Assembly: GCF_019880555.1 (NCBI RefSeq) | Contig: NZ_JAINVU010000002.1 | Span: 124,001-188,000, forward strand | Source: Hephaestia mangrovi | Lineage (GTDB): Bacteria > Pseudomonadota > Alphaproteobacteria > Sphingomonadales > Sphingomonadaceae | Direction: 5' to 3' | Length of the DNA: 64,000 bases | Made by a program: the position numbers and the translations under genes | Notes under the pieces: generated by a model | What the model was told of the DNA's origin: nothing | Database searches by the model: none | Seen by the model: only the letters and a program-made list of their open reading frames with translations | In this document: positions 16,770-25,237 of the stretch, piece after piece | How the letters are laid out: each line of letters opens with the position of its first letter | Position numbering within the stretch: the stretch's first letter is position 1

Positions 16770-16794
16770 GAGGCACTTCACGACGAAGTGCCTC
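16770..16794 (-). promoter_or_regulatory. Intercistronic hairpin between the TonB-dependent receptor and halogenase genes
   Basis: A perfect 10-bp inverted repeat (GAGGCACTTC at 16770-16779, GAAGTGCCTC at 16785-16794) with a 5-base loop lies 15 bases after the receptor stop. No immediate T-run follows, although a T-richer stretch comes about 10-25 bases on. It may be a leaky terminator or a 3'-end stabiliser that gives more receptor than halogenase mRNA. Confidence 0.55.
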
Positions 16795-16808
16795 GGTTCC
16801 TCACGCGA

Positions 16809-19800
16809 TTAGAAATGCAATCTCACCGATACGTCGAACCGGCGATCGCTGACGTTGGCATCATACGGCTCGAAAACGCCGGGAACGGGCTCCTGAAGCG
16901 TTCTGGAGGTCGTGTTCAGCAAGTTGCTGACGCGGGCCGACACAGCAACGGTATCGCTAAGCTTATAGTCGATGCCCAGATCCATATAGCCCGCGCTCGC
17001 CATCCAGGCCGGAACCATCCAGTAGACGGGATAGGAATGCGTCGCATCGAAGTTGGTGGCGCTGGTGTTGAGTGTATACGGGTTGCCACCACTTGTCGCA
17101 TAAGACAGCGGGTTCACGTTCGTCGACAGCAACGCCTTGTCCCGCCAATTATAGGCGAGCCGGACGTTTACCCGTCCAAGGCTATAGAGCAAGTTGATGT
17201 TATACGACCATTTTGACAGGCCGGGATAGGGCAGGTTTGAATAGGTTTGCGGAATCGTTCCATCGGCATTGAGGCCGCCATTCGGCGTATAGGGGCTCAA
17301 CACATTGTTCGCTTGTTGGGCAGGATTACGACTATCGACAAAGGTCAAATTGCCTTCGAGGCCCAAACCCCTGAGCAAGCCGGGAAGCATGTCGAAAAAC
17401 TGCCGGCCGCCGATCTCGAAGCCCTTGAGGTGCGCCTTTACCGACGACGTCTTGTTCTGCAGATACACCCAGGGAACATCCAGGCTCGTCGCGGTTCCTC
17501 CACTCGTCGCGCCGTTGTCGAAGGCCGTTGCCGGAATCGGCAGGTTATTGGCTATGTAAGAGGCAAACAGATCCTGATCCTTGATCTGTTTGGCGAAGAA
17601 ATCGACGTAGAACATGCTTTGTGGCGTCGGATAATATTCGAAAGAGAGATCCTCGCTGGTGATCAGGACGGGCTTGAGCTGCGCTCCGCCGGATTGCACG
17701 GTCACGCCGGTGAGAATGGACGGCGCCTGGCTATTGCCGGGGTTTGAGACAGACTTCGGGTTGATCGTCCCGCCGGCGCGAATATCGTTGAGATTGGGTG
17801 GCGCCGCAGCTTCGGAGGCTGCCCCACGAATGATGAAGTTCTTGGCGGCATCGAACTTGATATTGAACGACGGCAAAACGCGCGTGTAACCGTAATCGCG
17901 GACCTGCGTCGAAGTCCCGGGATTGATTGAATACATGGTAGGATAAGGCGTCGCGCCCGTCGCATCCTTGCTCGCAAGAAAATATTGCGTACTGTCGGCC
18001 TGGGTCAACGCATACAGGCTGGTCGTGCTTGGCGCCGAAAGCAGTCCTGTAGAATGTAGCGATTCGTGGAATACGCGTACGCCGATGTTGCCCGAGAAGG
18101 CCGGGATGAACCCGATCCGATCGTGGGCAAACTTCGCTTCGACATAGACGGCCTTGTTGAAGATTTTGGATTGTGTTCTGCCCAAACCCTGGTCGACGTA
18201 TTGCGTCCAATATTGCGAAGCCGTTCCGTTTGGAATCTGGCCATTATATTGGCGCAGAAGATAATACCAGTCCATGCTCTTCATAAGGGTTTGACTGGGA
18301 ACCAACACTTGAGCTGGTAGCGGCGCTGCGCCTCCAAAGAAATTCGGAAATGTAGCGACTTGATAATCGGCGGGGTTCACGCCGGAACTGTTCAGATACT
18401 GAATGTTTCCCGGGATCTTGGATTTAATTGGGTCGTTGGGGTCATAGCTGGGAAGGTGGTTCAGCCAGGATTGGCCGAGAGGCATCCAGTATGTCCCGAC
18501 AAAATCATCATCTTCAGTGCGGTTGGCAATGCGGAAACCAGCCGAAATGTTGCGGAGAAATCCGTTATCGCTGACATCGTATTCGAAATCCGCATGCCCG
18601 GCGAACATCTTGCCCGTATTCTTCGGGCCGTTGTACCCTCCGTAGGCAAAATACCCGCCAGTTGTCTCCAGCGTAACTGGATCAACCGTGCCAGTGTCCA
18701 GCATTCCCGCCGGATTCAACCCCGACAGAACCGGGATCGACCCGGTGAGGTCGACCTTCACTGAATCGACGAGGGGGCTGTTCTGGGCGATGGCGACGGA
18801 CATGCTCCTGCCGTTCGCCCGAGAATAGATATATTGCGCGCCGGCACGAACATGCAATCGGTCGCTGGGCGACCAGGCGAAGCTTTCCGAGATATCAAGC
18901 GTCGAATTCGCACTATGCGAAATCGAAGAACTTCCGCTGGGATTCAGACTGGTTGTCGGCGTACTGCACCGGACGAGCGTTTTCGCGCCGGCGGACCAAT
19001 CCCATTGAAGGCTGGAGGGCGGACTGCCGTAGCTGCCGCCGCAATCGAGGTTGAGATATTGGCTGGGGAACCAATCCCATCCGGGCGGCTCCAATGCCGC
19101 TGACGTCGTATTCGACGCCCAAACGGCATTTCCCGTCCCGCCCAGTGTGAGCGTGCCGGTCTTGAAGGCGCCATCGGCGTCATAGGTGACCGGCGCCCCG
19201 AGTTGGGGCAGCATCTCGGCGGTAGCGTAGGGCGTCTGGCCAAAAGACGCACTGTTACCGTAGCTATCCTGAACGTATTTTGTGAAAAACACGGTGCTGG
19301 TGAAGGTCAGGTTGGAAGCCGGGCTCCATTGAATGGCCTGGTAGGCGCCATATCGATCGCGCTTGTTCCGATTGTAGCTCCAGGTAAAGCTGCTGGGGAT
19401 CAATCCGATATGGTCGGCTCCGGGCGCCGTTGGCGCATATTCGCCGAACATGGCGCCGACCTGCAGATCGCTGCTCTGCTGGTATAGCCGGCTGTACGCC
19501 AAATCCCACAGCAGGCCGATCTCGCCGATACCGGTCTGAAAGCGCTCGGAATACAATGCCGAAATTTGAGGGGAGGCCTTGCGAGCCTGGTCGCCGTAAC
19601 TCCCATCGATGGTGACGTCGAATTCGTTCTTCTTGAAATCGAAGGGTAAATGCGTGCGAAGGTCGATCAAGGACGCGCCGCCTTCGATCATGTCCGCGCG
19701 CGAAGCCTTATAAACGTCGACGCCCGCCATCAGCTCGGGTGTCACCTCGTTCCAACTGATAGCGCTGGCACCATTGGCGCTGAACACTTGTTGCCCGTTA

Positions 19801-20234
19801 ACCGTACTCGTCGTGTAGGGAAGACCGCGTACGGCGAGGCCCGAGCCTTCGATCTGAAAGGCCGTGCTGCCTCCGTTCGTACCGGTGAAGCGCGAGATGG
19901 TCACGCCTGACACGCGCTGCAGAACCTCGGTGATCGAATTGTCGGGAAGGACGCCCGCAGCATCCGCCGTGACCGAGTCCACGATCGTATCGGCGTTGCG
20001 CTTGATCGACTGTGACGTCTGGAGGGCCTGACGGCGCGCCGTCACGATAATATCGGTATCCTTTGACGATTTGTCTGTCTTGCCGGTCTTGGCCGTTTTG
20101 TCCGCAGCCTGTGTCGCCGCGTCGGTTGACTGCACATCCGCCGTCTGCGCGGTCGCCGGCTGAATAGCGGCGGATAGGGCGACGATGGACACGGTCGCCC
20201 CCAATGCACAACGCACACCAATTGCATTTTTCAT
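16809..20234 (-). CDS. TonB-dependent outer membrane receptor (large, oligosaccharide-type)
   Basis: 1141 residues with a signal peptide ending in PATAQTADV. A TonB-box-like DIIVTARRQALQ leads into the plug domain (DSVTADAAGVLPDNSITEVL, QRVSGVTISRF). A long beta-barrel follows and ends FDVSVRLHF with the terminal Phe of outer membrane barrels. Size and plug type match the Caulobacter/Xanthomonas class (TIGR01782-like) that imports oligosaccharides or plant compounds with energy from TonB-ExbBD. It is the first gene of the glycan operon and probably carries the products of the GH5 enzyme. The start at 20234 was chosen because GGAGGGG lies just upstream and the signal peptide begins there. Confidence 0.92.
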   Translation of the reverse strand: MKNAIGVRCALGATVSIVALSAAIQPATAQTADVQSTDAATQAADKTAKTGKTDKSSKDTDIIVTARRQALQTSQSIKRNADTIVDSVTADAAGVLPDNSITEVLQRVSGVTISRFTGTNGGSTAFQIEGSGLAVRGLPYTTSTVNGQQVFSANGASAISWNEVTPELMAGVDVYKASRADMIEGGASLIDLRTHLPFDFKKNEFDVTIDGSYGDQARKASPQISALYSERFQTGIGEIGLLWDLAYSRLYQQSSDLQVGAMFGEYAPTAPGADHIGLIPSSFTWSYNRNKRDRYGAYQAIQWSPASNLTFTSTVFFTKYVQDSYGNSASFGQTPYATAEMLPQLGAPVTYDADGAFKTGTLTLGGTGNAVWASNTTSAALEPPGWDWFPSQYLNLDCGGSYGSPPSSLQWDWSAGAKTLVRCSTPTTSLNPSGSSSISHSANSTLDISESFAWSPSDRLHVRAGAQYIYSRANGRSMSVAIAQNSPLVDSVKVDLTGSIPVLSGLNPAGMLDTGTVDPVTLETTGGYFAYGGYNGPKNTGKMFAGHADFEYDVSDNGFLRNISAGFRIANRTEDDDFVGTYWMPLGQSWLNHLPSYDPNDPIKSKIPGNIQYLNSSGVNPADYQVATFPNFFGGAAPLPAQVLVPSQTLMKSMDWYYLLRQYNGQIPNGTASQYWTQYVDQGLGRTQSKIFNKAVYVEAKFAHDRIGFIPAFSGNIGVRVFHESLHSTGLLSAPSTTSLYALTQADSTQYFLASKDATGATPYPTMYSINPGTSTQVRDYGYTRVLPSFNIKFDAAKNFIIRGAASEAAAPPNLNDIRAGGTINPKSVSNPGNSQAPSILTGVTVQSGGAQLKPVLITSEDLSFEYYPTPQSMFYVDFFAKQIKDQDLFASYIANNLPIPATAFDNGATSGGTATSLDVPWVYLQNKTSSVKAHLKGFEIGGRQFFDMLPGLLRGLGLEGNLTFVDSRNPAQQANNVLSPYTPNGGLNADGTIPQTYSNLPYPGLSKWSYNINLLYSLGRVNVRLAYNWRDKALLSTNVNPLSYATSGGNPYTLNTSATNFDATHSYPVYWMVPAWMASAGYMDLGIDYKLSDTVAVSARVSNLLNTTSRTLQEPVPGVFEPYDANVSDRRFDVSVRLHF

Positions 20235-20508
20235 GTTATCCCCTCCCAATAACGGCACAGTTGAATCTTTCGATAGAATCGCGTTGTCGGCGCGACAGCG
20301 ATGCAGCGCAGACTGATCGCCTGACTAATCGCAGATTCAATCATTGGCCGATTGCCCAACCGCCAGGATGGGCGCTGTCCTGCTCGCGCGGGCTAGAGCG
20401 CAGTCAATTTTTGTATTTCTTGACAGGCTCGTTCAAAGCGGAGCAACCTAAAGCCTTTTAGCGAATAACCTGATATATATCCCCCTGCTATTTCGGTTGT
20501 TCTTGACT

Positions 20509-20525
20509 TACTTGTCTTACAAGTA
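20509..20525. promoter_or_regulatory. 17-base perfect palindromic operator candidate
   Basis: TACTTGT-CTT-ACAAGTA: 7-bp perfect arms around 3 bases. It lies 275 bases upstream of the receptor start codon and 455 bases upstream of the LytS-like gene. The form suits a dimeric GntR- or LacI-type repressor; no gene for such a repressor is in the locus. Confidence 0.45.
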
Positions 20526-20619
20526 CCAATGAACACATTTTTTAGAATAGATCCATGAGGACGCGTGGGAATTCATGGGGGATAGCGGCGAATTCTTTGG
20601 GAATATTTTAGCGTTGAAT

Positions 20620-20670
20620 CCGCTTCGCAAATTTGAAATCCGGTTCGCAAAACGAGAGCCCGTTTCGGAA
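20620..20670 (+). repeat. Three 11-bp direct repeats at exact 20-bp spacing, possible LytTR binding array
   Basis: CCGCTTCGCAA (20620-20630), CCGGTTCGCAA (20640-20650) and CCGTTTCGGAA (20660-20670) start exactly 20 bases apart, close to two helical turns. LytTR-domain regulators usually bind pairs of roughly 9-bp direct repeats with a GTT core about 21 bp apart. Two of the three copies here contain GTT. The nearest regulator gene encodes a LytTR protein. Confidence 0.5.
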
Positions 20671-20979
20671 CATTGCCGAAAAAATCGGATGAAACCCACC
20701 TTGGCTGCTTTGACGCAATCCCTCAGAAGGCATCGGAAATATGTCTTGGGTATCCAGGGCGAGAATCGGGTAGAACCGCTTCCTTCATCTGGAAGGGCAG
20801 GCGCAGATAAAGTCGCCCGGTGAAATGTTGTAGGAGAGGCCGCAGAATGTTCGCCTGCGCGAGAACCCTATAATCCCGTTGGTTGCCTCACGCCGCCGCC
20901 GTGCCGCGATCCATCTTGCGCAACCATCGGCTATGGTCAGGCTGTTCGCGCCAGGCCATGAACATATGCGACATCCGAC

Positions 20980-22140
20980 ATGAACCGCGCCTCGCTCAAC
21001 GCCGCCGCCCGGCAACAGGATGTGCGGATCCGATATTCGCCAAGCCCATGGGCGAACCTTTGGCCCATTTCGGCTCGATCGGCCGGCATGATCTTTCTGG
21101 CCTGGACCGTGGTCGGATTTTTTCAGTTTCTGCCTGGAATAGTCAATGGCTTGTCGTGGCCGTTTGTAGCTTCCAAACTCATCGAAGCATGGGCCTGGGC
21201 GATCCTGACACCGGCCATACTCATTATTGACCACAAACTGGCATGGGCTGAAAACAGCATCGGTAAGATTGTAATAATCTTTGCCCTGTTAAGTATCCCA
21301 TTCACTGTCGGGCATACCTATCTATCAGCTATCATACAATATCCGATATCGCAGATTTGGTGGAGCCCTTTTCGCAATGAAAATTATACCATCTATTATT
21401 TCATGGCGAGCTGGCAGATGTTTTGTGCTGTCGCCGGAATTCTACAGGCCTTGAAATATCATAACGACCTTTTGGAAAATCGTCTCGAGCTTGAGCGGAC
21501 CGAAAAGACGTTGATTGAATCGCGACTGAATGCACTGCGCCTCCAGCTTGAGCCGCACTTTCTGTTCAACGCGCTCAACGCCATTTCGTCTGATGTCACG
21601 ACCAATCCCAGATTGGCGCGCGATATGCTCGAAAATCTGGGTGCGCTGCTCCGAAGTTCGCTTGACTGCAAAGAGCGAGCCGAAATCAGCTTGGCTCAGG
21701 AATTGGAGCTCCTCGAACATTATCTGTCGATCCAGCGAGTCCGCTTTGGCGACCGATTGGAGATCAAGATCGACGCCGCGCCCGAGGCATTGTCCATGTT
21801 GGTGCCATCGATGTTGTTACAGCCGTTGGTGGAAAATGCGATCCGTCACGGGATCGATGGCCGGATATCGGGCGGAACCATCGTCATCGCCGCGAGCCCG
21901 AGTTCGGATTATCTCGATATACGCGTATTGGACGACGGCGTCGGCCTGCCGCACGATTGGCGATTGGACGATTCAACGGGTATCGGGGTGCGGGTCACGC
22001 GGGAGCGGCTGGCCGCGCTCTATCCGGAATCGGCGGAATACTGCCTCACGATCGGCCGCCGTGCGACGGGGGGAACCGAAGTAGCCATACGAATTCCCTT
22101 GCACAGAAGCGAAAGCGACGGGCATGAAGCGACCGTCTGA
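20980..22140 (+). CDS. LytS/YehU-type membrane sensor histidine kinase
   Basis: 386 residues. The N-terminal half holds about four membrane segments (around FLAWTVVGFFQFLPGIV, AWAILTPAILIID, IVIIFALLSIPFTVGHTYL and the FMASWQMFCAVAGILQA region). A short coiled linker leads to the His_kinase domain with phospho-acceptor His in LQLEPHFLFNALNAISS. The ATPase domain shows N-box LLQPLVENAIRHG and DDGVGLP. This class partners LytTR response regulators. No periplasmic sugar-binding domain is seen, so the signal is probably sensed in or near the membrane. The response-regulator gene overlaps its end by 17 bases. Divergence from the receptor operon suggests it controls glycan uptake. Confidence 0.9.
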   Translation: MNRASLNAAARQQDVRIRYSPSPWANLWPISARSAGMIFLAWTVVGFFQFLPGIVNGLSWPFVASKLIEAWAWAILTPAILIIDHKLAWAENSIGKIVIIFALLSIPFTVGHTYLSAIIQYPISQIWWSPFRNENYTIYYFMASWQMFCAVAGILQALKYHNDLLENRLELERTEKTLIESRLNALRLQLEPHFLFNALNAISSDVTTNPRLARDMLENLGALLRSSLDCKERAEISLAQELELLEHYLSIQRVRFGDRLEIKIDAAPEALSMLVPSMLLQPLVENAIRHGIDGRISGGTIVIAASPSSDYLDIRVLDDGVGLPHDWRLDDSTGIGVRVTRERLAALYPESAEYCLTIGRRATGGTEVAIRIPLHRSESDGHEATV

Positions 22141-22924
22141 TCTCATCTCGGTGCTGGTCGTCGACGACGAGACGCCCGCTCGCAAACGCCTTATCGATCT
22201 GCTGGCGAAGGATCAGGGCGTCGGGCGAGTGCTCGAGGCGAAAAATGGCGTCGTAGCGGTCAAGCTGATCCAGGAAGAGCAGCCTGACATCGTGTTTCTC
22301 GATGTGCAGATGCCCGGCGTGGACGGCTTCGGTGTGATCGACGCTTTAGGACCGGAAAACATGCCGATCACCGTTTTCGTGACGGCTTATGATCGCTTTG
22401 CCGTCCAGGCATTCGAGACCGACGCGGTCGATTATCTGCTCAAGCCTTTCGGCGACACGCGCTTTGAAAAGACCATGGAACGCACCAAGGCGCGTCTAAG
22501 GCAAATCCGGGCGGGCGATTCAGTCGACGCGGGGGCGATCGGGCCGGAATTGCTCAAGCTGGCGGCCAAGCGCGCCCGGCCGGGCGAGATATGGGATTGG
22601 GTGGTCGTCAGGACGAGAACGGCCACGCGGCTCATCATGGCTCAGGACATCGATTGGATCGAGGCGGCAGGCGTCTACGTAACCTTGCACGCAGGAGGAC
22701 AAGAGTTTCTCTATCGCGCCAGCCTCGGCAGTGTCGCGAGCCGGCTGGATCCGTTCCAATTCGTCCGCATTCACCGATCGAGTATCGTCAATCTCAGGTC
22801 GGTCGCCTCGCTCGAACGCCGTTCGCACGGGGAGTTCGAGATCGAACTCAAGGACGGAACACGCCTCATGCTTAGCCGAAGTTATCGGGGGGATGTCGAA
22901 GCAATGCTGGGCCAATCCCTGTGA
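22124..22924 (+). CDS. LytTR family response regulator
   Basis: 266 residues. The receiver domain has VLVVDDETPARKRL, the phosphorylated Asp in DIVFLDVQMPGVDGFG, a Thr in FVTAYDRFAV and the Lys in YLLKPFGDTRF. A LytTR DNA-binding domain (about residues 160-262) shows the core pattern DIDWIEAAGVYVTLH, QFVRIHRSSIVNL and LMLSRSYRGDVEAML. It starts inside the end of the kinase gene, so the two are co-translated. LytTR proteins bind spaced direct repeats, like those found 1.5 kb upstream in the intergenic region. Confidence 0.92.
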   Translation: MKRPSDLISVLVVDDETPARKRLIDLLAKDQGVGRVLEAKNGVVAVKLIQEEQPDIVFLDVQMPGVDGFGVIDALGPENMPITVFVTAYDRFAVQAFETDAVDYLLKPFGDTRFEKTMERTKARLRQIRAGDSVDAGAIGPELLKLAAKRARPGEIWDWVVVRTRTATRLIMAQDIDWIEAAGVYVTLHAGGQEFLYRASLGSVASRLDPFQFVRIHRSSIVNLRSVASLERRSHGEFEIELKDGTRLMLSRSYRGDVEAMLGQSL

Positions 22925-22980
22925 TGGCCTATCTCCCTTCGTTTGGCCGGATGACCGCAAAGCGGACTTGCCACATGAAT

Positions 22981-23171
22981 AGGGATGGCAACCGAGGTCA
23001 AAGCCATGATGGTATCTCCCGTCAGGGGAGGCCTGCGCTACCATCAGGTATACCATCAAATTGCTGGTATGAGCTGGTATCCAGCCGCTCCGGGTGAGAC
23101 AGTTACACCACAGGAAACCCGCAGAAAACTGCCATTTATGGCGCTTCGTGGTACCCCTTGGGAGGGCAAGT
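22981..23171 (-). pseudogene. Probable fossil of a tRNA-linked integrase: promoter and first codons only
   Basis: Reading minus strand from the 3' end of tRNA-Glu, about 165 bases carry clustered GGTAT/ATACC motifs. An ATG at 23007 then opens with codons for MALTSVAIP before the similarity ends. P4-type tyrosine integrases typically begin M-x-LTD-x-AI and are often preceded by repeated GGTAT-like motifs next to the tRNA gene they integrate into. Everything downstream has been lost, and the response-regulator gene ends 57 bases further on. The tRNA position, motif cluster and short coding start together suggest the scar of a lost element. A chance match cannot be excluded because only nine codons remain. 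Confidence 0.45.
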
Positions 23172-23247
23172 TGGTGACCCCTACGGGAATCGAACCCGTG
23201 TTTCAGCCGTGAAAGGGCCGCGTCCTAGACCGCTAGACGAAGGGGCC
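23172..23247 (-). tRNA. tRNA-Glu (anticodon TTC)
   Basis: A 76-base cloverleaf. Acceptor GGCCCCT pairs with AGGGGTC (one G-T pair), the anticodon loop reads CTTTCAC with TTC at positions 34-36, and the T-arm contains GGTTCGAATCC. Discriminator A and an encoded CCA follow. It lies downstream of recJ on the same strand. Confidence 0.95.
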
Positions 23248-23324
23248 ACACCGTGCCGGCGCGGCGGAGCGGCTCGGTTAGGGAAATGGAGCGCCCGGGT
23301 CAAGCGGTCGTTTTGCGGGTAGGG

Positions 23325-25130
23325 TCAGTCAGCCCAGGCGGCGTCGTCGATATGGAGTTCGGCTGCGGGCCTTGCTCCCCAATCGTCGATCTTTGGCCGG
23401 CCGGCGAGCCACAATCGGCGATGGGACGCTGCACCCAGCAAGGCCTGGCCGAGCGCGGTCTCCGCCTGGCGGAAGGCGACCGCCTTGAGGCTGCGGCCGT
23501 CGTCCCCGGCAACGATCGCGCGCACATGGCCGTTGCCGACGACATCGGCCTTGATCACGCGGACGGGGCCGGCGGCGACGCGGGGCGCCGGCCAGCCGGT
23601 GCCATAGGGCCCCCCGGCCTCGAACGATTCGACCAGGGCGGGCGTGACACCGCCCGGCGCGAGCAACGCGTCTACCAGCAACGCGCGGGCGTCGATCGCG
23701 CGCGCCACCGGCTCGGCGAGCCGATCGTCGAGAAAATCGGCGAATGCGTCGATCTTTCCAGGCGCGATGGTCAGCCCCGCCGCCATGGCGTGACCGCCGC
23801 CGGCGACGAGCAGGCCGCTATCTTTCGCGGCGAGCACGGCAGCACCGAGATCGACCCCGGTGATCGAGCGGCCGGAGCCTTTGCCGACGCCGTCTTCGTC
23901 TAGTGCGATGACGATCGCCGGTCGGCCGGTCTTTTCCTTGAGCCGGCCGGCAACGATGCCGATGACGCCGGGGTGCCATCCCTGGCCAGCCGCGACGAGG
24001 ATGGTGCGGCGATTGGTTGCGACCAGCGCTTCGGCGGCTTCCTGAACCATCGCCTCGATCGCGCGGCGTTCTTCGTTGAGGCGATCGAGCTCGGCTGCGA
24101 TCGCGCGGGCTTCCTCGGGATCGGTGGTGGTCAGCAGGCGCACGCCGAGATCGGCCTTGCCGACGCGGCCGCCGGCGTTGATCCGCGGCCCGAGCGCGAA
24201 GCCGAGGTCGCTGGCCGTCGGCGCGCGCGAGAGCCGCGAGGCCTCGATCAGCGCATTGAGGCCGATGTTGCGGCGCTGCGCCATCACCTTCAGGCCCTGC
24301 GCCACGAAGGCGCGGTTGAGGCCTTTCAATTGCGCGACGTCGGCAACGGTGCCGAGCGCGACGATATCGAGCAGATCGAGCAGGCGCGGTTCGGGCCGGC
24401 CGGCGAAGAAGCCGCGCGCGCGCAATGTCCGGATCAGCGCCGCGGCGAGCAGGAAGGCGACGCCGACAGCGGCGAGATGGCCGTGCGCGGCCCCGTCGGT
24501 CTCGTCGAGGCGGTTGGGGTTGACCAGCGCATGGGCGAGGGGGAGGGCGGCGGCGCATTTGTGGTGATCGACCACCACGACGTCGACCCCCGCTTCATGC
24601 GCCATCGCGAGCGCGTCAAACGCCTGCGCGCCGCAATCGACAGTGACGATCAGCGAGCTGCCCCCCGACGCGATCCGCACCAATGCTTCGCCCGACGGGC
24701 CATAGCCTTCCATCAGGCGGTCGGGGATATACATCGCCGGATCGAGGCCGAGATCGCGCAGCACCCGGACCATCAGCGCCGCGGAGGTGGCGCCGTCGAC
24801 ATCATAATCGCCGAAGATCGTCACGCGTTCGCCGCCGATCACCGCGTCGGCGAGCCGGTCGGCGGCCTTGTCCATGTCGCGAAAGATCGAGGGATCGGGC
24901 ATGAACGCGCGGATCGAGGGCGCCCGGTGCGCGTCGATCGCCTCGCGCGGGCAGCCGCGGGCGAGCAGCAATTGCGTGACGAGGTCGTCGGGCGCGAAAT
25001 CGGGGTCGCGTGCATCGGATGCCAGCGAGCGCCACCGCCAGGGCTGGCCGAGAATCGAGCGGTTGATGTCGAGGACGGTGTTCACGTCCTCGGGGTTAGG
25101 CGCTGGGCGGAGCGGCTGCAATCGGGGCAT
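23325..25130 (-). CDS. recJ: Single-stranded-DNA-specific exonuclease RecJ
   Basis: 601 residues, a usual RecJ length. The DHH motifs are clear: VTIFGDYDVDGATSAA (motif I), IVTVDCGAQAFD, and DVVVVDHHKCA (motif III), then the DHHA1 domain with AGGGHAMAAG near residue 450. RecJ degrades ssDNA 5' to 3' in the RecF repair pathway and mismatch repair. The conserved start of orthologues, VLDINRSILGQPWRWR, lies about 18 residues in, so a GTG at 25082 is a possible alternative start. It follows the rplA terminator, so it has its own promoter or relies on read-through. Confidence 0.95.
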   Translation of the reverse strand: MPRLQPLRPAPNPEDVNTVLDINRSILGQPWRWRSLASDARDPDFAPDDLVTQLLLARGCPREAIDAHRAPSIRAFMPDPSIFRDMDKAADRLADAVIGGERVTIFGDYDVDGATSAALMVRVLRDLGLDPAMYIPDRLMEGYGPSGEALVRIASGGSSLIVTVDCGAQAFDALAMAHEAGVDVVVVDHHKCAAALPLAHALVNPNRLDETDGAAHGHLAAVGVAFLLAAALIRTLRARGFFAGRPEPRLLDLLDIVALGTVADVAQLKGLNRAFVAQGLKVMAQRRNIGLNALIEASRLSRAPTASDLGFALGPRINAGGRVGKADLGVRLLTTTDPEEARAIAAELDRLNEERRAIEAMVQEAAEALVATNRRTILVAAGQGWHPGVIGIVAGRLKEKTGRPAIVIALDEDGVGKGSGRSITGVDLGAAVLAAKDSGLLVAGGGHAMAAGLTIAPGKIDAFADFLDDRLAEPVARAIDARALLVDALLAPGGVTPALVESFEAGGPYGTGWPAPRVAAGPVRVIKADVVGNGHVRAIVAGDDGRSLKAVAFRQAETALGQALLGAASHRRLWLAGRPKIDDWGARPAAELHIDDAAWAD

Positions 25131-25132
25131 GG

Positions 25133-25168
25133 AAAAAGGGCCGGGAGATCGCTCTCCCGGCCCCTTTT
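25133..25168 (-). terminator. Terminator after rplA
   Basis: An 11-bp perfect stem (GGGCCGGGAGA at 25138-25148, TCTCCCGGCCC at 25153-25163, loop TCGC) is flanked by A and T runs on both sides, so it can work in either direction. It ends the rplK-rplA transcript just before recJ. Confidence 0.9.
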
Positions 25169-25237
25169 ATCGCTTGGCCGCGATGGACGTGAATTCCATC
25201 CTGTCGGACGCGGCTCAGCCTTGCGCGCCGCTCAGGC

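Larger units (their letters stand above)
20235..20979. promoter_or_regulatory. Divergent control region between receptor operon and LytS/LytTR operon
   Basis: 745 bases without a convincing gene. The stretch 20260-20700 is visibly AT-richer than the flanks and holds two ordered signals listed separately: a 17-base palindrome and a set of three 20-bp-spaced repeats. An ATATATATC stretch near 20471-20480, about 30 bases from the palindrome, could be part of a minus-strand promoter, but no clean -35/-10 pair can be assigned by eye. Promoters for both divergent operons should lie here. Confidence 0.6.

Noticed and set aside
20785..21234. Minus-strand frame of about 149 codons between the receptor and LytS genes
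   Set aside because: It runs antisense into the start of the LytS-like gene and shows no protein-like pattern.
22985..23212. Plus-strand frame of 75 codons running into tRNA-Glu
   Set aside because: It reads through the tRNA gene antisense, and the opposite strand gives the more meaningful integrase-like start.
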